Assembly: GCF_040681875.1 (NCBI RefSeq)
Contig: NZ_JBFAZP010000006.1
Coordinates: 248,001 to 312,000 of the forward strand
Reading direction: 5' to 3'
DNA: 64,000 nt
From: Longispora sp040681875
Lineage (GTDB): Bacteria > Actinomycetota > Actinomycetes > Mycobacteriales > Micromonosporaceae
Below are positions 10,625-19,852 of this stretch, piece by piece. Position numbers and translations under genes: made by a program. Positions within the stretch are counted from its first letter, which is position 1; the number at the start of each line of letters is the position of its first letter. The notes beneath the pieces were generated by a model. It had not been told where the DNA came from and ran no database searches. It saw nothing but the letters and a program-made list of their open reading frames with translations.

Positions 10625-11751
10625 AGATTCTGCACACCTCCGACTGGCATGTCGGAAAGGTCCTGAAAGGCAATGCCCGAGCAGAGGAACACATCCGGGT
10701 ACTGAACGAGCTCGTCGAACTGTGCGCCGCCGAGCACCCGGACCTGGTGATCGTCGCCGGTGACCTCTACGACACCGCCGCCCCGGGCGCGGAATCCCAG
10801 CGCCTGGTCACCCGCACCCTGTCGGCGCTGCGGAAACGGGCCGGCGCGGTGGTGGCCATCGCCGGCAACCACGACAACGGGCCCGCGCTGGAGGCGCACC
10901 GGGGCTGGGCCGAGGCCGCCGGGATCTCGCTGCGCGGCACGATCAGCCGGGACCTGGTGGTCACCGGGATCACCGACGGCGGGGAGCCGTGGCGGTGCGC
11001 GGCGCTGCCCTGGCTGTCCCAGCGCTACGCCGTCCGGGCCACTGAGATGTTCGACCTGACCTCCGCCGAGGCCGACCAGCTCTACGCCGACCACGTCGCC
11101 CGGCTGGTCCGCGCGCTGACCAAGGACCAGACCGGCGACTCGGTGAACCTGCTCACCGCGCACCTGACCATGGTCGGCGGCCGGATGGGCGGCGGGGAAC
11201 GCGAGGCGCACACCGTGGCGCAGTACGCGGTGCCGACCGCCGTGTTCCCGACCAGCACGCACTACGTGGCCCTCGGGCACCTGCACCGCACCCAGGACGT
11301 GGTGGGCCCGACCCGGGTGCAGTACTCGGGCAGCCCGCTCGCCGTGGACTTCGGCGAGGCCGACAACCAGCCGTCCGCCGTGCTCGTGGAGGTGACCCCC
11401 GACACCCCGGCGAAGGTGCGCCCGGTGCCGATCCGCAGCGCCCGGGAACTCAAGACCGTGCGCGGCACCCTGGAGGAGCTGCGTGCCCTGGACACCGGCG
11501 ACGCGTGGCTGCGGGCGTACGTCTCGGAGAAGCCCCGGGCCGGCCTGCGCGAGGAGGCCCAGTCCTTCCTGCCGAACGCGCTGGAGATCCGGGTCGACCC
11601 GGCGATGCTCGCCGACGCGCGCAAGGCCGACCGGGCGGTGCGGGCCGGGCGGGGCGCGAAGGAACTGTTCTCCAGCTACCTGACCGAGGCCGGCCACGAC
11701 GACCGCGCGGTCGCCGAGCTGTTCGACAAGATCTACACGGAGCTGCACTGA
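10621..11751 (+). CDS. sbcD: Exonuclease SbcD / Mre11 family nuclease
   Basis: The 376-residue protein shows all Mre11/SbcD metallophosphoesterase motifs in order: TSDWHVGK at residues 6-13, VAGDLYD, GNHDN, HLTMVGG and GHLH. These bind two Mn2+ ions for 3'-5' exonuclease and endonuclease activity. A C-terminal capping/Rad50-binding region follows. GTG 10621 is chosen because the family starts at the first strand (KILHTSDW). An in-frame ATG at 10564 would add an atypical Gly/Arg-rich extension. The stop codon overlaps the sbcC start (TGATG), so the subunits are translationally coupled. Confidence 0.95.
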   Translation: MKILHTSDWHVGKVLKGNARAEEHIRVLNELVELCAAEHPDLVIVAGDLYDTAAPGAESQRLVTRTLSALRKRAGAVVAIAGNHDNGPALEAHRGWAEAAGISLRGTISRDLVVTGITDGGEPWRCAALPWLSQRYAVRATEMFDLTSAEADQLYADHVARLVRALTKDQTGDSVNLLTAHLTMVGGRMGGGEREAHTVAQYAVPTAVFPTSTHYVALGHLHRTQDVVGPTRVQYSGSPLAVDFGEADNQPSAVLVEVTPDTPAKVRPVPIRSARELKTVRGTLEELRALDTGDAWLRAYVSEKPRAGLREEAQSFLPNALEIRVDPAMLADARKADRAVRAGRGAKELFSSYLTEAGHDDRAVAELFDKIYTELH

Positions 11752-14180
11752 TGCGTCCGCTACGGCTCGACGTCGCCGGTTTCACGGTGTTCCGGGAGCC
11801 GGCGACCCTGGATCTGACCGGCGCGGACCTGTTCGCCCTGGTCGGGCCCACCGGTTCGGGCAAGTCCACCCTGCTGGACGCGATCTGCTTCGCCCTGTAC
11901 GGCACGGTGCCCCGGTCCGGGAAGCGCGGCGGGGTGGGCGGCGTGCTCGGCCCGTCGGCCGCCGAGGCCCGGGTGCGGCTCGTGTTCGAGGCGGGCGGCG
12001 CGCGGTACGTGGCGACCCGGGTGGTCCGCCGGATCGGCAAGGCCGGCACCCCGCAGACCAAGCACGCGGGGCTGGAGCGGCTGCACCCCGACTTCGACCT
12101 GTCCACCCTGGACACCGGGCTGGACGCCGAGCAGCTCGGGGACGTGCTGGCCGGTTCGCCCAGCGAGATGGACGCGGCGGTGGAGAAGGCCGTCGGGCTG
12201 CCGTACGAGCAGTTCGTGACGTGCGTGATCCTGCCGCAGGGCGCGTTCGCCGAGTTCCTGCACGCCACCCCCGCGAGCCGGCAGCAGATCCTGGTCAACC
12301 TGCTCGGCCTCGGCGTCTACGACACCGTCCGGGAGAAGGCCCACGAGGTCGCGCTGGTCGCCGAGGGCGAGCTGAAGTCGATCGAACGGCAGCTGGCCGG
12401 CGGGGTGCCGACCGACGAGGCGCTCGCGGACGCCAGCCGCCGGCTGGAGCGGCTCGGCGCGCTGGCCGCCGACGTCGACGCGGCACTGCCGGGCCTGGCC
12501 TCGGCGGAGACCGCCGCCGACGAGGCCGCCAAGGGCCTGCGCGCGGCCGAGGACCAGCTCCGGACCATCGGCGCGGTCACCGCCCCGGCCGACACCGACA
12601 CCCTGGTGGTCCGGGCCGCCGACGCGCTCGCGGCCGTCGCGCGCGCCGACGCGGAGGTCGCCGGCGCCGAGGCCGCCGAGGAGCAGCTCCTGCGCGCCCG
12701 GGACACCGCGGGCGACCCGGCGAGCCTGGCCAAACTCCTCGACGCGTACGAGCGGGCCGACGAGATCCCCGCCGAGATCGACCGGCACGCCGCCGCGCTG
12801 GCCCTCGCCGAGGGCGCGCACGCCGCCGCCACGTCCACGCTGGAGGGTGCCGCGCGGGCCCTGGGCGCGGCCGAGGCGGCCCGGGACGCGGCCCGCACCG
12901 GGGAACTCGCGGCGGCCCTGCGCGGCCATCTGCGGGCCGGCGACGACTGCCCGGTGTGCCTGCGGACGGTGGACGAGGTGCCCGACGTACCCCCCAGCGC
13001 GCTGTTGACCGCCGCCGAGCGGGACGTGACCACGGCCCGGACCGGGCACGAGGCCGCCCTGCGCCGGCACCGCGACACCGACCGGGAGGAGGCGGCGGCC
13101 CGCACGAAGCTCGACGACGCCCGGGCCCGGCTGGAACGGGCCACCGCCTGGTTCGTCGGCCGCCCCGACCGGGTGGAGGTGGCCGCGTCCCTGGCCGCCG
13201 CGCACGACCTGGCCAAGCGCCTCGACGCCGCCGGCTCCGAACTGCGCACCCTGCGCCGACACCGCCTGACCTGCGGCACCGAGCTCGACGCCGCCCGGGG
13301 TGCCGTGCAGCGCGCCTGGGCCGGCTACGACCGGGTCCGCGACGGCCTGTCCGTCCTCGGCCCGCCGGCCGCCGACCGCGAGGACCTGGCCGGCTCCTGG
13401 GCCGCGCTCGCCGCCTGGGCCGGCGACCGGGCCGCGACGCTGCGGGCCGCCCGCGACGGGGCCGCCCTCGTCGCGTCGGGGGCCGCCGGGGCGCTGACCG
13501 CCGCCCGGGCCGCCGTCGACGCGCTGTTCGCCGCCGCCGAGGTGCCCCGGACCGGCAACCCGGTGCGGGACGCGGCCGTCGCCGTCGAGCGCGCGTCCGC
13601 CCTGCTCGCGGGTCTGACCGACGCCCGGGACCGGGCCGCCCGGCTCGCGACCGAACGCGACGGGCACCAGCGGGACGTCACGGTCGCCAAGGCCCTCGCC
13701 CAGCACCTCAACGCCAACAACTTCAAGCGCTGGCTGCTCGCCGAGGCCCTCGACCAGCTCGTGGACGGCGCGTCGACGCTGCTGATGGAGCTGTCCTCGG
13801 GGCAGTACGAGCTGGGGCACGACAAGGGCGACTTCTACGTCGTCGACCACCACGACGCCGAACAGCACCGGGCGGTGCGCACCCTGTCCGGCGGGGAGAC
13901 GTTCCAGGCGTCCCTCGCGCTGGCCCTGGCGCTGTCCGACCGGCTGGCCGGGATGTCCAGCAACGCCACCACGCTCGGCGCGATCATCCTCGACGAGGGG
14001 TTCGGCACCCTCGACGCGGCCACCCTGGACATGGTGGCCGCGACGCTGGAGAACCTGGCCGCGCGCGGCGACCGGCTCGTGGGCGTCGTCACCCACGTCC
14101 CCGCCCTGGCCGAACGGATCCCGGTGCGCTACGAGGTGCGCAAGAACGCCCAGAGCGCCTATGTGGAGCGGGTGACCTGA
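11751..14180 (+). CDS. sbcC: SbcC / Rad50 family SMC-like ATPase
   Basis: The 809-residue ATPase is the partner of SbcD. It has the Walker A motif GPTGSGKST (residues 32-40) and a long Ala/Arg/Glu-rich coiled coil. The zinc hook is CPVC (400-403), at the apex of the coiled coil. The ABC signature TLSGGETF and Walker B IILDEGFGTLD are near the C-terminus. The coiled-coil arms are short compared with E. coli SbcC (about 1,050 residues), as is usual in actinobacteria. With SbcD it opens and trims blocked or hairpin DNA ends. Confidence 0.95.
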   Translation: MRPLRLDVAGFTVFREPATLDLTGADLFALVGPTGSGKSTLLDAICFALYGTVPRSGKRGGVGGVLGPSAAEARVRLVFEAGGARYVATRVVRRIGKAGTPQTKHAGLERLHPDFDLSTLDTGLDAEQLGDVLAGSPSEMDAAVEKAVGLPYEQFVTCVILPQGAFAEFLHATPASRQQILVNLLGLGVYDTVREKAHEVALVAEGELKSIERQLAGGVPTDEALADASRRLERLGALAADVDAALPGLASAETAADEAAKGLRAAEDQLRTIGAVTAPADTDTLVVRAADALAAVARADAEVAGAEAAEEQLLRARDTAGDPASLAKLLDAYERADEIPAEIDRHAAALALAEGAHAAATSTLEGAARALGAAEAARDAARTGELAAALRGHLRAGDDCPVCLRTVDEVPDVPPSALLTAAERDVTTARTGHEAALRRHRDTDREEAAARTKLDDARARLERATAWFVGRPDRVEVAASLAAAHDLAKRLDAAGSELRTLRRHRLTCGTELDAARGAVQRAWAGYDRVRDGLSVLGPPAADREDLAGSWAALAAWAGDRAATLRAARDGAALVASGAAGALTAARAAVDALFAAAEVPRTGNPVRDAAVAVERASALLAGLTDARDRAARLATERDGHQRDVTVAKALAQHLNANNFKRWLLAEALDQLVDGASTLLMELSSGQYELGHDKGDFYVVDHHDAEQHRAVRTLSGGETFQASLALALALSDRLAGMSSNATTLGAIILDEGFGTLDAATLDMVAATLENLAARGDRLVGVVTHVPALAERIPVRYEVRKNAQSAYVERVT

Positions 14181-14183
14181 GAG

Positions 14184-15113
14184 ATGTCCGGTATGAGAAT
14201 GCACGTCGACACGTGGGATCCCGGCTACGGGACCTCCCTCTCCGGCGACGACCGGGCCCCCAGCAAGACCGAGGTCGAGACCGACCTGGAGATGTCGGAC
14301 TGGCGACCGGTCACCCCCGGCACCGTCGCCGAGGCCCGGCTGATCCGGCTGGTCGACGGGGTCCGGCGGATCGACGCCCGGGTCTGGCTCGACTCCGGCG
14401 AACCGGGCCCGCCGAGCCTGGGCGTCGCCGCCTCCTACGCCGCCGGGGTCGTCACCTGCGACCTCGCCGCCGGCAGCGCCACCCTGGACGCCCCGCTGGT
14501 CGAGCGCGCCCTGTTCACCGCCGAACGGGTCGCCGCGATGCCGGTGCGCGGCGCCACGTACATCTCCGTGCCGGTCGGCAGCGACGACCCCGCCAAGCTG
14601 GACGCCGGGATCCAGTCCAAGCTGCGCGAGCTGGAGATCAGGGTCGCCCAGCAGGCCGGGGACGACCACGACCTCCTGATCGTGGACGGGCCGTTGCAGG
14701 GCCGGTCCACGCTGCCCCGGGTGCTGGGGTACATCAAGACGCACCGGGCGCAGTACCTGCCGCCGTCGCACACGTCCGTCGTCAACGTGCTGGACTCCGG
14801 GCAGCGCACGCCCATCTTCCGGCTGGGCAGCCCCTTCCCCCGGCTCAGCTGGTACGTGCAGCTCCCCGGCGGGGACGGCGCGCCCTGGGCCGGGGTGGTG
14901 CGGGTCGAGTGCCCGGCGGAACTGTCGCTGGCCGAGGCCGTGGCGCTCGCCGACCTGTCGGCCGTGACCCTGCCCCGCCTGGCGTCCAGCCCCTACAAGG
15001 ACCCGCGCGCCCCGCAGAACCTGCTGCCGATCGGCGGCCTGGAACGCCGGCTCCGGGCGCTGCTCGGCGACGCGCGACTCCTGCACCGTTCGCTGCGACT
15101 CGCCGTGGTCTGA
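14184..15113 (+). CDS. nurA: NurA-like DNA end-processing nuclease
   Basis: The 309-residue protein fits the NurA fold, an RNase H-like 5'-3' nuclease. It has an early acidic motif VDGVRRIDARV near residue 55, corresponding to the first catalytic Asp strand. It also has VDGPLQGRS near residue 167, like the second Asp motif of archaeal NurA, then LGYIKTHRAQYL and a C-terminal region ending RLLHRSLRLAVV. NurA works with HerA, whose candidate gene heads this same group. It starts three bases after sbcC ends. The assignment rests on motif spacing and context, not a database hit. Confidence 0.75.
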   Translation: MSGMRMHVDTWDPGYGTSLSGDDRAPSKTEVETDLEMSDWRPVTPGTVAEARLIRLVDGVRRIDARVWLDSGEPGPPSLGVAASYAAGVVTCDLAAGSATLDAPLVERALFTAERVAAMPVRGATYISVPVGSDDPAKLDAGIQSKLRELEIRVAQQAGDDHDLLIVDGPLQGRSTLPRVLGYIKTHRAQYLPPSHTSVVNVLDSGQRTPIFRLGSPFPRLSWYVQLPGGDGAPWAGVVRVECPAELSLAEAVALADLSAVTLPRLASSPYKDPRAPQNLLPIGGLERRLRALLGDARLLHRSLRLAVV

Positions 15114-15181
15114 ACAAGTCTTGGTTCGTACCCGTCACCTCCTGGATATGTTCTCGTTTTCCAATTTGGGAGGTCATATTC

Positions 15182-15385
15182 ATGTACGCCTTTGTGCATC
15201 ACGACAATCACGGTCACTTCCTCGACGTCCGGACGGACGGCCGCCGGTGGCAGGTGCCCCTCGACGCCGCCGAGTCCGACTGCCTGGCCCAGGTGCTCAC
15301 CGGGGTGTACCCGCCGCCGCCCGGCGACCTGGCGGACCTGCGGCGACTCGTCCTCGACGTGACGGGCCGCGACCCGCTGCGCTGA
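15182..15385 (+). CDS. Small hypothetical protein (67 aa)
   Basis: ATG 15182 is preceded by GGGAGG with about eight bases of spacing. The 67-residue product starts MYAFVHHDNHGHFLDV and ends in a Leu/Asp-rich helix. Codon use is typical of the genome. No family is recognised. The AT-richer leader upstream (15114-15175) may contain its promoter. Confidence 0.6.
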   Translation: MYAFVHHDNHGHFLDVRTDGRRWQVPLDAAESDCLAQVLTGVYPPPPGDLADLRRLVLDVTGRDPLR

Positions 15386-15398
15386 TACCGTTGCCCGG

Positions 15399-16883
15399 AT
15401 GTCCACGGGGAACAGAAGTGTCGCGGTCCTGCTCGCCCTGACGGCGGCGCTCGCCGGCTGTACCGGCCCGACCGGGCGGTGGGACGAGCCGAAACCGGGC
15501 GGGGCCCTCGCGTGGACCCCGTGCAAGGGCCTGCGGGTCCCCGCGAACACCGCCCTGGACTGCGCCACCCTCACCGTCCCGCAGGACTGGGCGCAGCCGG
15601 CCGGCGCGACCCTGGACCTGGCGCTGCTCCGGGCCCGGCGCACCGGCCAGCGGGACCGGATCGGCTCGCTCGTCCTGAACCCGGGCGGGCCGGGCTCCTC
15701 GGGTGTGGACTACGCGGCGTACTTCGCCTCGGCCGCCCCCGTCGAGCTGCTCCGCCGGTTCGACGTGATCGGGTTCGACCCGCGCGGCGTCGGCCGGTCC
15801 ACCCCGGTCGAGTGCGTGTCCGACGCCGACAAGGACGCCGCGACCGCCGCCGAGCCCGACCCGGTGAGCGACGCGGCGTTCGCCGAGGTGGCCGCGCAGT
15901 TCCGCAAGATCGGCGAGACGTGCGGGGCGAAATACGGAAACGCCCTCAAGGTGTACTCGACGCGGCAGACCGCCCAGGACATCGAGGCGATCCGGGTGGC
16001 CGTGGGCGACGAGAAGCTCAGCTACCTGGGCTACTCGTACGGCACGCTGCTCGGCGCGGTCTACGCGCACCAGTACCCGGGGAAGGTCCGGGCCGCCGTG
16101 CTCGACGGGGCCGTGGACCCCGACAAGGACGCGGTCGCCTCCGCCGAGGGCCAGGCCGCCGGCTTCGAGCGCGCGTTCACGAACTTCGCCGCCTGGTGCC
16201 GGACGGCGGGCTCGACCTGCCCGGTCGGGCCGGACGCCCGGGCCACAGTGGACCGGGTCCTCGCCGCCGCGCGCCGGGAACCGGCCGCGCGCGGCAACCG
16301 GAAGGCCACCGCCGGCTGGGTGTTCCTGGCCATCGTCGGCTCCCTGTACCAGCGCGGCGACTGGCCCGAACTGGCCCGCGCCCTGGCCGACGTGCGCGGC
16401 GGGAACCCCGACCGGGTGTTCGCGATCGCCGACGGGTACTACGGCCGCGACGCCAAGGGGCGCTACTCCAACCTCCTGGACGCCAACACCGCCGTGAACT
16501 GCGCGGACTCCGCGAAGGACCCGACCGCCGATCAGGTCCGGGCGTTGCAGGGCCAGTGGCGCGCGAAGTACCCGCTGTTCGGCGCGAACCTCGCCATCGG
16601 GCTGCTGAGCTGCGTCTACTGGCCGGGCGGGCGCGACCCGTACGCCGCCGGGGCCGCCACCGGCTCGCCGCCGCTGCTCGTGGTGGGCACCCGGGGCGAC
16701 CCCGCGACGCCGTACGAGCAGACGCCCACGCTCGCGGGGCTGCTCGGGACCGGGCGGGTGCTGACCTGGGACGGGGAGGGGCACACGGCGTACCCGGAGA
16801 CCCGGTGCGTGACCGAGGCCGTCAACCGGTACCTGATCGAGCTGGTGGCCCCGGCCCCGGACACGGTATGCCCCGCCACCTGA
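15399..16883 (+). CDS. Secreted alpha/beta-hydrolase, tripeptidyl-aminopeptidase (TAP) type
   Basis: The 494-residue protein has a lipoprotein-type signal peptide (LAALAGCTG, Cys near 21) and an alpha/beta-hydrolase core. It has the oxyanion-region motif NPGGPGSSG near residue 93 and the nucleophile elbow GYSYGTLLG near 210. A C-terminal TAP-like domain ends with the catalytic Asp (VVGTRGDPATP) and His (EGHTAYP). Family members release N-terminal tripeptides or act as carboxylesterases outside the cell. The next gene overlaps its 3' end by 16 bp. Confidence 0.9.
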   Translation: MSTGNRSVAVLLALTAALAGCTGPTGRWDEPKPGGALAWTPCKGLRVPANTALDCATLTVPQDWAQPAGATLDLALLRARRTGQRDRIGSLVLNPGGPGSSGVDYAAYFASAAPVELLRRFDVIGFDPRGVGRSTPVECVSDADKDAATAAEPDPVSDAAFAEVAAQFRKIGETCGAKYGNALKVYSTRQTAQDIEAIRVAVGDEKLSYLGYSYGTLLGAVYAHQYPGKVRAAVLDGAVDPDKDAVASAEGQAAGFERAFTNFAAWCRTAGSTCPVGPDARATVDRVLAAARREPAARGNRKATAGWVFLAIVGSLYQRGDWPELARALADVRGGNPDRVFAIADGYYGRDAKGRYSNLLDANTAVNCADSAKDPTADQVRALQGQWRAKYPLFGANLAIGLLSCVYWPGGRDPYAAGAATGSPPLLVVGTRGDPATPYEQTPTLAGLLGTGRVLTWDGEGHTAYPETRCVTEAVNRYLIELVAPAPDTVCPAT

Positions 16884-17569
16884 TCCTGCGGTTGCCGGCC
16901 GGGTCGGGGCATGTGCTGTGGTCGGGGCGGGACTTCCTCGGCGGCCCCGAGAGGGTGTACCTGTTCCCCACGGCCGAGGCCCTGGTCGCGCACGTGGGCG
17001 GGACCGTGCCGTCCAGCCCGGACCCGTCCGGGGACGGCCCTGTGGCCGGTGCGGAGGTGCGGCCCGACGACGGCGCGCACCCGGCGGAGGCGCCGGCCGG
17101 TCACCCGGCGTCGGAGGGGACCCCGGCCGGCCGCCCTTCTCCGGAGGAGGACCGGGACACGGCACCCGTACCCGTCGTCGAGGTCTTCGATCTGTTCGGG
17201 ATCGGCCGGATCCTCGCCGCGTCCCTGCCCACCGAGGCCCGCCCGCAGTTCCTGAACCCGGCCGGCGGGTGGGAGCCGCTGCCCGCCGACAGCACCGGCG
17301 CGGTGGCCCCGGAGGCGCTGGACGCGGCGGTGACGATGCTCGGCGCGCTGTTCGCCAGCCGGGGCCGGCCCCTCGCCCTGCTGGCCGCGCCCCGGGTGCT
17401 GGCCGCGACGAGCCTGGTCACGGAGGCCGCCGAACGGGCCGGGCGGCTCGATGCCGGGGTGCTCGGCGCGGTGGCCGCCCCGCACCGGTACCGGGCGGTG
17501 TCCTGGTGGTGGCAGGTCCTGGAGGCCACCGAACGGATCATGGACCGTAGGAATCCCACCTCCAGCTAA
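16868..17569 (+). CDS. Hypothetical protein with acidic/Pro-rich linker
   Basis: The 233-residue product begins MPRHLILRLPAGSG. It has an N-terminal beta-rich part (1-45), a disordered Pro/Glu/Asp-rich linker (about 48-95), and a helical C-terminal part (about 97-233) ending VSWWWQVLEATERIMD. Third codon positions are almost all G/C. It overlaps the end of the hydrolase gene and is probably co-transcribed with it. No family is recognised. It is the last high-GC gene before the lower-GC island. Confidence 0.7.
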   Translation: MPRHLILRLPAGSGHVLWSGRDFLGGPERVYLFPTAEALVAHVGGTVPSSPDPSGDGPVAGAEVRPDDGAHPAEAPAGHPASEGTPAGRPSPEEDRDTAPVPVVEVFDLFGIGRILAASLPTEARPQFLNPAGGWEPLPADSTGAVAPEALDAAVTMLGALFASRGRPLALLAAPRVLAATSLVTEAAERAGRLDAGVLGAVAAPHRYRAVSWWWQVLEATERIMDRRNPTSS

Positions 17570-17587
17570 ACCGTACAAGCGTACTGC

Positions 17588-17593
17588 TAAGCT
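17588..17593 (+). promoter_or_regulatory. -10 box (TAAGCT) of a leaderless promoter
   Basis: TAAGCT ends six bases before the GTG start of the island acetyltransferase, fitting a leaderless TANNNT promoter. It lies in the short stretch between the last resident gene and the island. Confidence 0.5.
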
Positions 17594-17599
17594 GGCGAA

Positions 17600-18061
17600 G
17601 TGATATCCGATCTTGAGATCCGCCACGCCCGCCTCGATGACCTGCCAGCCATCGTCGCCATGTTGACTGATGATCCCTTGGGCTCTGCCCGCGAGGCCGC
17701 CCCCGACAGTGACTCGTATGTCATCGCGTTCCGGGACATCGACACGGACCCGTTCCAGTACCTCATGGTGGCGGACCTCCACGGCGCGGTGATCGGAACA
17801 TTGCAGCTCACCATCATCCCGGGTCTGAGTCGAGGCGGAATGCGTCGCGGCCTCATTGAGGCAGTCCGGATTCGCGCCGACATGCGCAACTCCGGCCTTG
17901 GTCGCCAACTCGTCGGATGGGCCATTGACCAGGCCCGTGCGTCAGGCTGCGGCCTTGTCCAGCTCACGACCGACCGAAGCCGAATGGACGTCCATCGGTT
18001 CTACGAGTCGCTGGGCTTCACCGACAGCCATCTCGGCATGAAGCTAGCCCTCACGCGCTGA
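17600..18061 (+). CDS. GNAT acetyltransferase (island copy)
   Basis: The 153-residue single-domain GNAT has the motif A loop RNSGLGRQL near residue 98 and the terminal RFYESLGFTDSHLGMKL. It is clearly homologous to the truncated copy at 21783-22130: both share IEAVRIRAD, LVQLTTD and GMKL in the same order. This copy is full length and lower in GC. The start is GTG 17600. It ends 11 bp inside the convergent XRE regulator gene. Confidence 0.85.
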   Translation: MISDLEIRHARLDDLPAIVAMLTDDPLGSAREAAPDSDSYVIAFRDIDTDPFQYLMVADLHGAVIGTLQLTIIPGLSRGGMRRGLIEAVRIRADMRNSGLGRQLVGWAIDQARASGCGLVQLTTDRSRMDVHRFYESLGFTDSHLGMKLALTR

Positions 18062-19247
18062 TCAAGGCCGCAAGATCACTGGCATCGGTACTGCGACGCT
18101 CGGGCGCGGGCAGGGCCGCCAGAACATCTGCGGCCAACCCGGTGACAGCCAAATTGCGTTGCTGAGGGGACAGAGCCTGAAGCACGTTTGTGGCGTGCCG
18201 AACCGCTTCGGTCGGCTCCCCTGACGCCACCAGTGCCCGAGCCTCGTACAACTCAACCTGAGCAACCCAGCGGGCCGATTTCTTGGACATCGCCGCACTC
18301 ACGGCGTCCCGCGAGTCGGCGGCCTTGCGATCACCGGTGTAGCTGTACACGTAGGCGGCGATCATCGGCAATCGGGTAGCGACGCCGAATGGCGAATCGG
18401 GTGGGCCAGGATCAATCTGGTCGGCTATCTCATACGCCGCCTCCAACGCCGCATTCGCCTTCCGAGCCTGCCCCAGGTAGGCGTACGCGCGTGCTCGCGC
18501 GCCGAGGGTCTCCACGAGACCGACGCACCGGATGGGCGGTCCGGCAAGAGCGGCCTCGGTCAGGAGCAGAACCTCAGCGGCGCTTCCCCCGCCGTACTGC
18601 CGACTGAAGGCTTGCCGTCCCGAAACCCAAGCGTCCAGCACAAGATCGCCACTCCTGCGAGCCGCTGCGTGCGCCGTTCGATACCAGCGGGAAGCTGGCA
18701 GCTGCTGACCGGTGTTGGTGAGAGTCATCGCGTGCAGGGTGGATAGCTGAGCGGCAGCCCGAAGGGCTTCAAGATCTCCGGGCGCCTCCTTGATGCGCTC
18801 TCGGAGCACCACCAGGTCAGCGAGAAGGCGCGGGCCAAGCTCACGCTCCGGGGTGGCCGTGAACGTCCGGCCGTGTTCCGCCGCCACCTCGCTCCAGTCG
18901 GGGGCACCTTCGATCGCCTCGAAGATGCTCGCTCTCATAGCTTCGGCGAGTTCAGGTGCGGTGACTCCGACAGGAGCCAGGGTTACTAGCCAGTGGAGAA
19001 GCACGCGACGGTACAAGTCGTCCTCCACCTCCTGCACGGCAGCCAACCTCGACAGTAGATCACCCACGCCGAGGACGCTTTCATAGCCCTCGATGACGTC
19101 GGCCGGGACCGGCTTGTTGCCGTTCTCGATATTGCTCAGATATCCGCGCGACCGGTAGAGGCGCTCCGTCATCTGGGTCAGCGACAGGCCGGCGGCGTCC
19201 CTCGCTTGCTTGAGGATCGCGCCCATTGGTGCGTCGAAATCGTTCAT
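18051..19247 (-). CDS. XRE-family HTH regulator with TPR-like C-terminus
   Basis: The 398-residue protein has an N-terminal Cro/C1-type HTH (about 8-62; SLTQMTERLYRSRGYLSNIENG). About 300 residues of helical TPR-like repeats follow, as in actinobacterial regulators that sense a small molecule or peptide through the TPR. ATG 19247 (MNDFDAPMG) is preferred over the upstream in-frame start at 19280. It is divergent from the small-protein/oxygenase operon and is the likely regulator of it. Confidence 0.85.
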   Translation of the reverse strand: MNDFDAPMGAILKQARDAAGLSLTQMTERLYRSRGYLSNIENGNKPVPADVIEGYESVLGVGDLLSRLAAVQEVEDDLYRRVLLHWLVTLAPVGVTAPELAEAMRASIFEAIEGAPDWSEVAAEHGRTFTATPERELGPRLLADLVVLRERIKEAPGDLEALRAAAQLSTLHAMTLTNTGQQLPASRWYRTAHAAARRSGDLVLDAWVSGRQAFSRQYGGGSAAEVLLLTEAALAGPPIRCVGLVETLGARARAYAYLGQARKANAALEAAYEIADQIDPGPPDSPFGVATRLPMIAAYVYSYTGDRKAADSRDAVSAAMSKKSARWVAQVELYEARALVASGEPTEAVRHATNVLQALSPQQRNLAVTGLAADVLAALPAPERRSTDASDLAALISA

Positions 19248-19324
19248 GGCTCCGACTGGATACAGGGGGGATACGGCCACCTACTTCAACGATCGTGGCC
19301 GAAGGGTGACGCTGTGTCCAGAGC

Positions 19325-19406
19325 GTCCCCCGCTGGTTGGGTAGGCAGGCCAGTTCCGCACCTGTCGACAGCCGCATGGTCATCAGCAAAGGCACCAGCG
19401 GGGGAC
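19325..19406. repeat. 12-bp inverted repeat in divergent intergenic region
   Basis: GTCCCCCGCTGG (19325-19336) and its exact complement CCAGCGGGGGAC (19395-19406) are separated by 58 bases between the XRE regulator and the small-protein operon. It could be paired operator half-sites for the XRE protein, or a long-range stem in the 5' untranslated RNA of the operon. Confidence 0.6.
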
Positions 19407-19442
19407 TGCTCACCACATCCCCATGAGGTGAGGCGCGTATCC

Positions 19443-19628
19443 ATGACTACTGCGGTAGAGATCAAAAACAAGGCTGAGGCAGAGAAGATCATCGAGACCC
19501 ATGTCGAGAGCCCGATAGGCACCTGCGTGCAGTGCATGAGAGTCGAAAACCTGGCCGTATACGTGCCGTGCTATTACCGCATCGCGGCTGCGAGGTTCAT
19601 CGCCAAGTCGGGAAGCACGCCAGTATGA
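19443..19628 (+). CDS. Small Cys-containing protein (61 aa)
   Basis: The 61-residue product begins MTTAVEIKNKAEAEKI and has a CVQC pair (Cys-x2-Cys) in its middle, then VPCYYR and a basic C-terminus. GAGGTGAGG lies about ten bases before ATG 19443. The next gene overlaps by four bases (ATGA). No family is recognised. The helical charged N-terminal third followed by Cys residues could be a leader-core layout or a small metal-binding protein. Neither is established. Confidence 0.6.
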   Translation: MTTAVEIKNKAEAEKIIETHVESPIGTCVQCMRVENLAVYVPCYYRIAAARFIAKSGSTPV

Positions 19629-19852
19629 GCCGTACTCCGGAATGCATCCACCCGGCGTGCAAGCGGTCGGGACTGTCGTGGGCAAGGTACACGAAGGAGC
19701 AGTGCGACCAGTTCCCCGAGCTGGCCATGGTCAAGCTCAGGCGCGTTCCGTGCGCCACCTACCGAGGCATGTTCCACACGATGCCCCGACTTGCCGTCCG
19801 GACGACGGAGCAAACCCCGGTCCAACCATTGCCAGGGAGGAACGCGTCGTGA
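19625..19852 (+). CDS. Small Cys-containing protein (75 aa)
   Basis: The ORF starts at an ATGA overlap with the previous gene. The 75-residue product has CIHPAC near the N-terminus, a Cys in KEQCDQF, and VPCATYRGMF. The VPC-x-YR-like element resembles VPCYYR in the upstream small protein, hinting at a shared binding role or common origin. The stop overlaps a GTG codon (GTGA, 19849-19852) that follows a strong AGGGAGG. Confidence 0.55.
   Translation: MSRTPECIHPACKRSGLSWARYTKEQCDQFPELAMVKLRRVPCATYRGMFHTMPRLAVRTTEQTPVQPLPGRNAS

Noticed and set aside
19443..19852. Classic RiPP (lanthipeptide or lasso) precursor genes
   Set aside because: Neither small protein has a Ser/Thr/Cys-rich core typical of lanthipeptides, and no cyclase, dehydratase, protease or RRE protein lies nearby. 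A less usual modified peptide remains possible.
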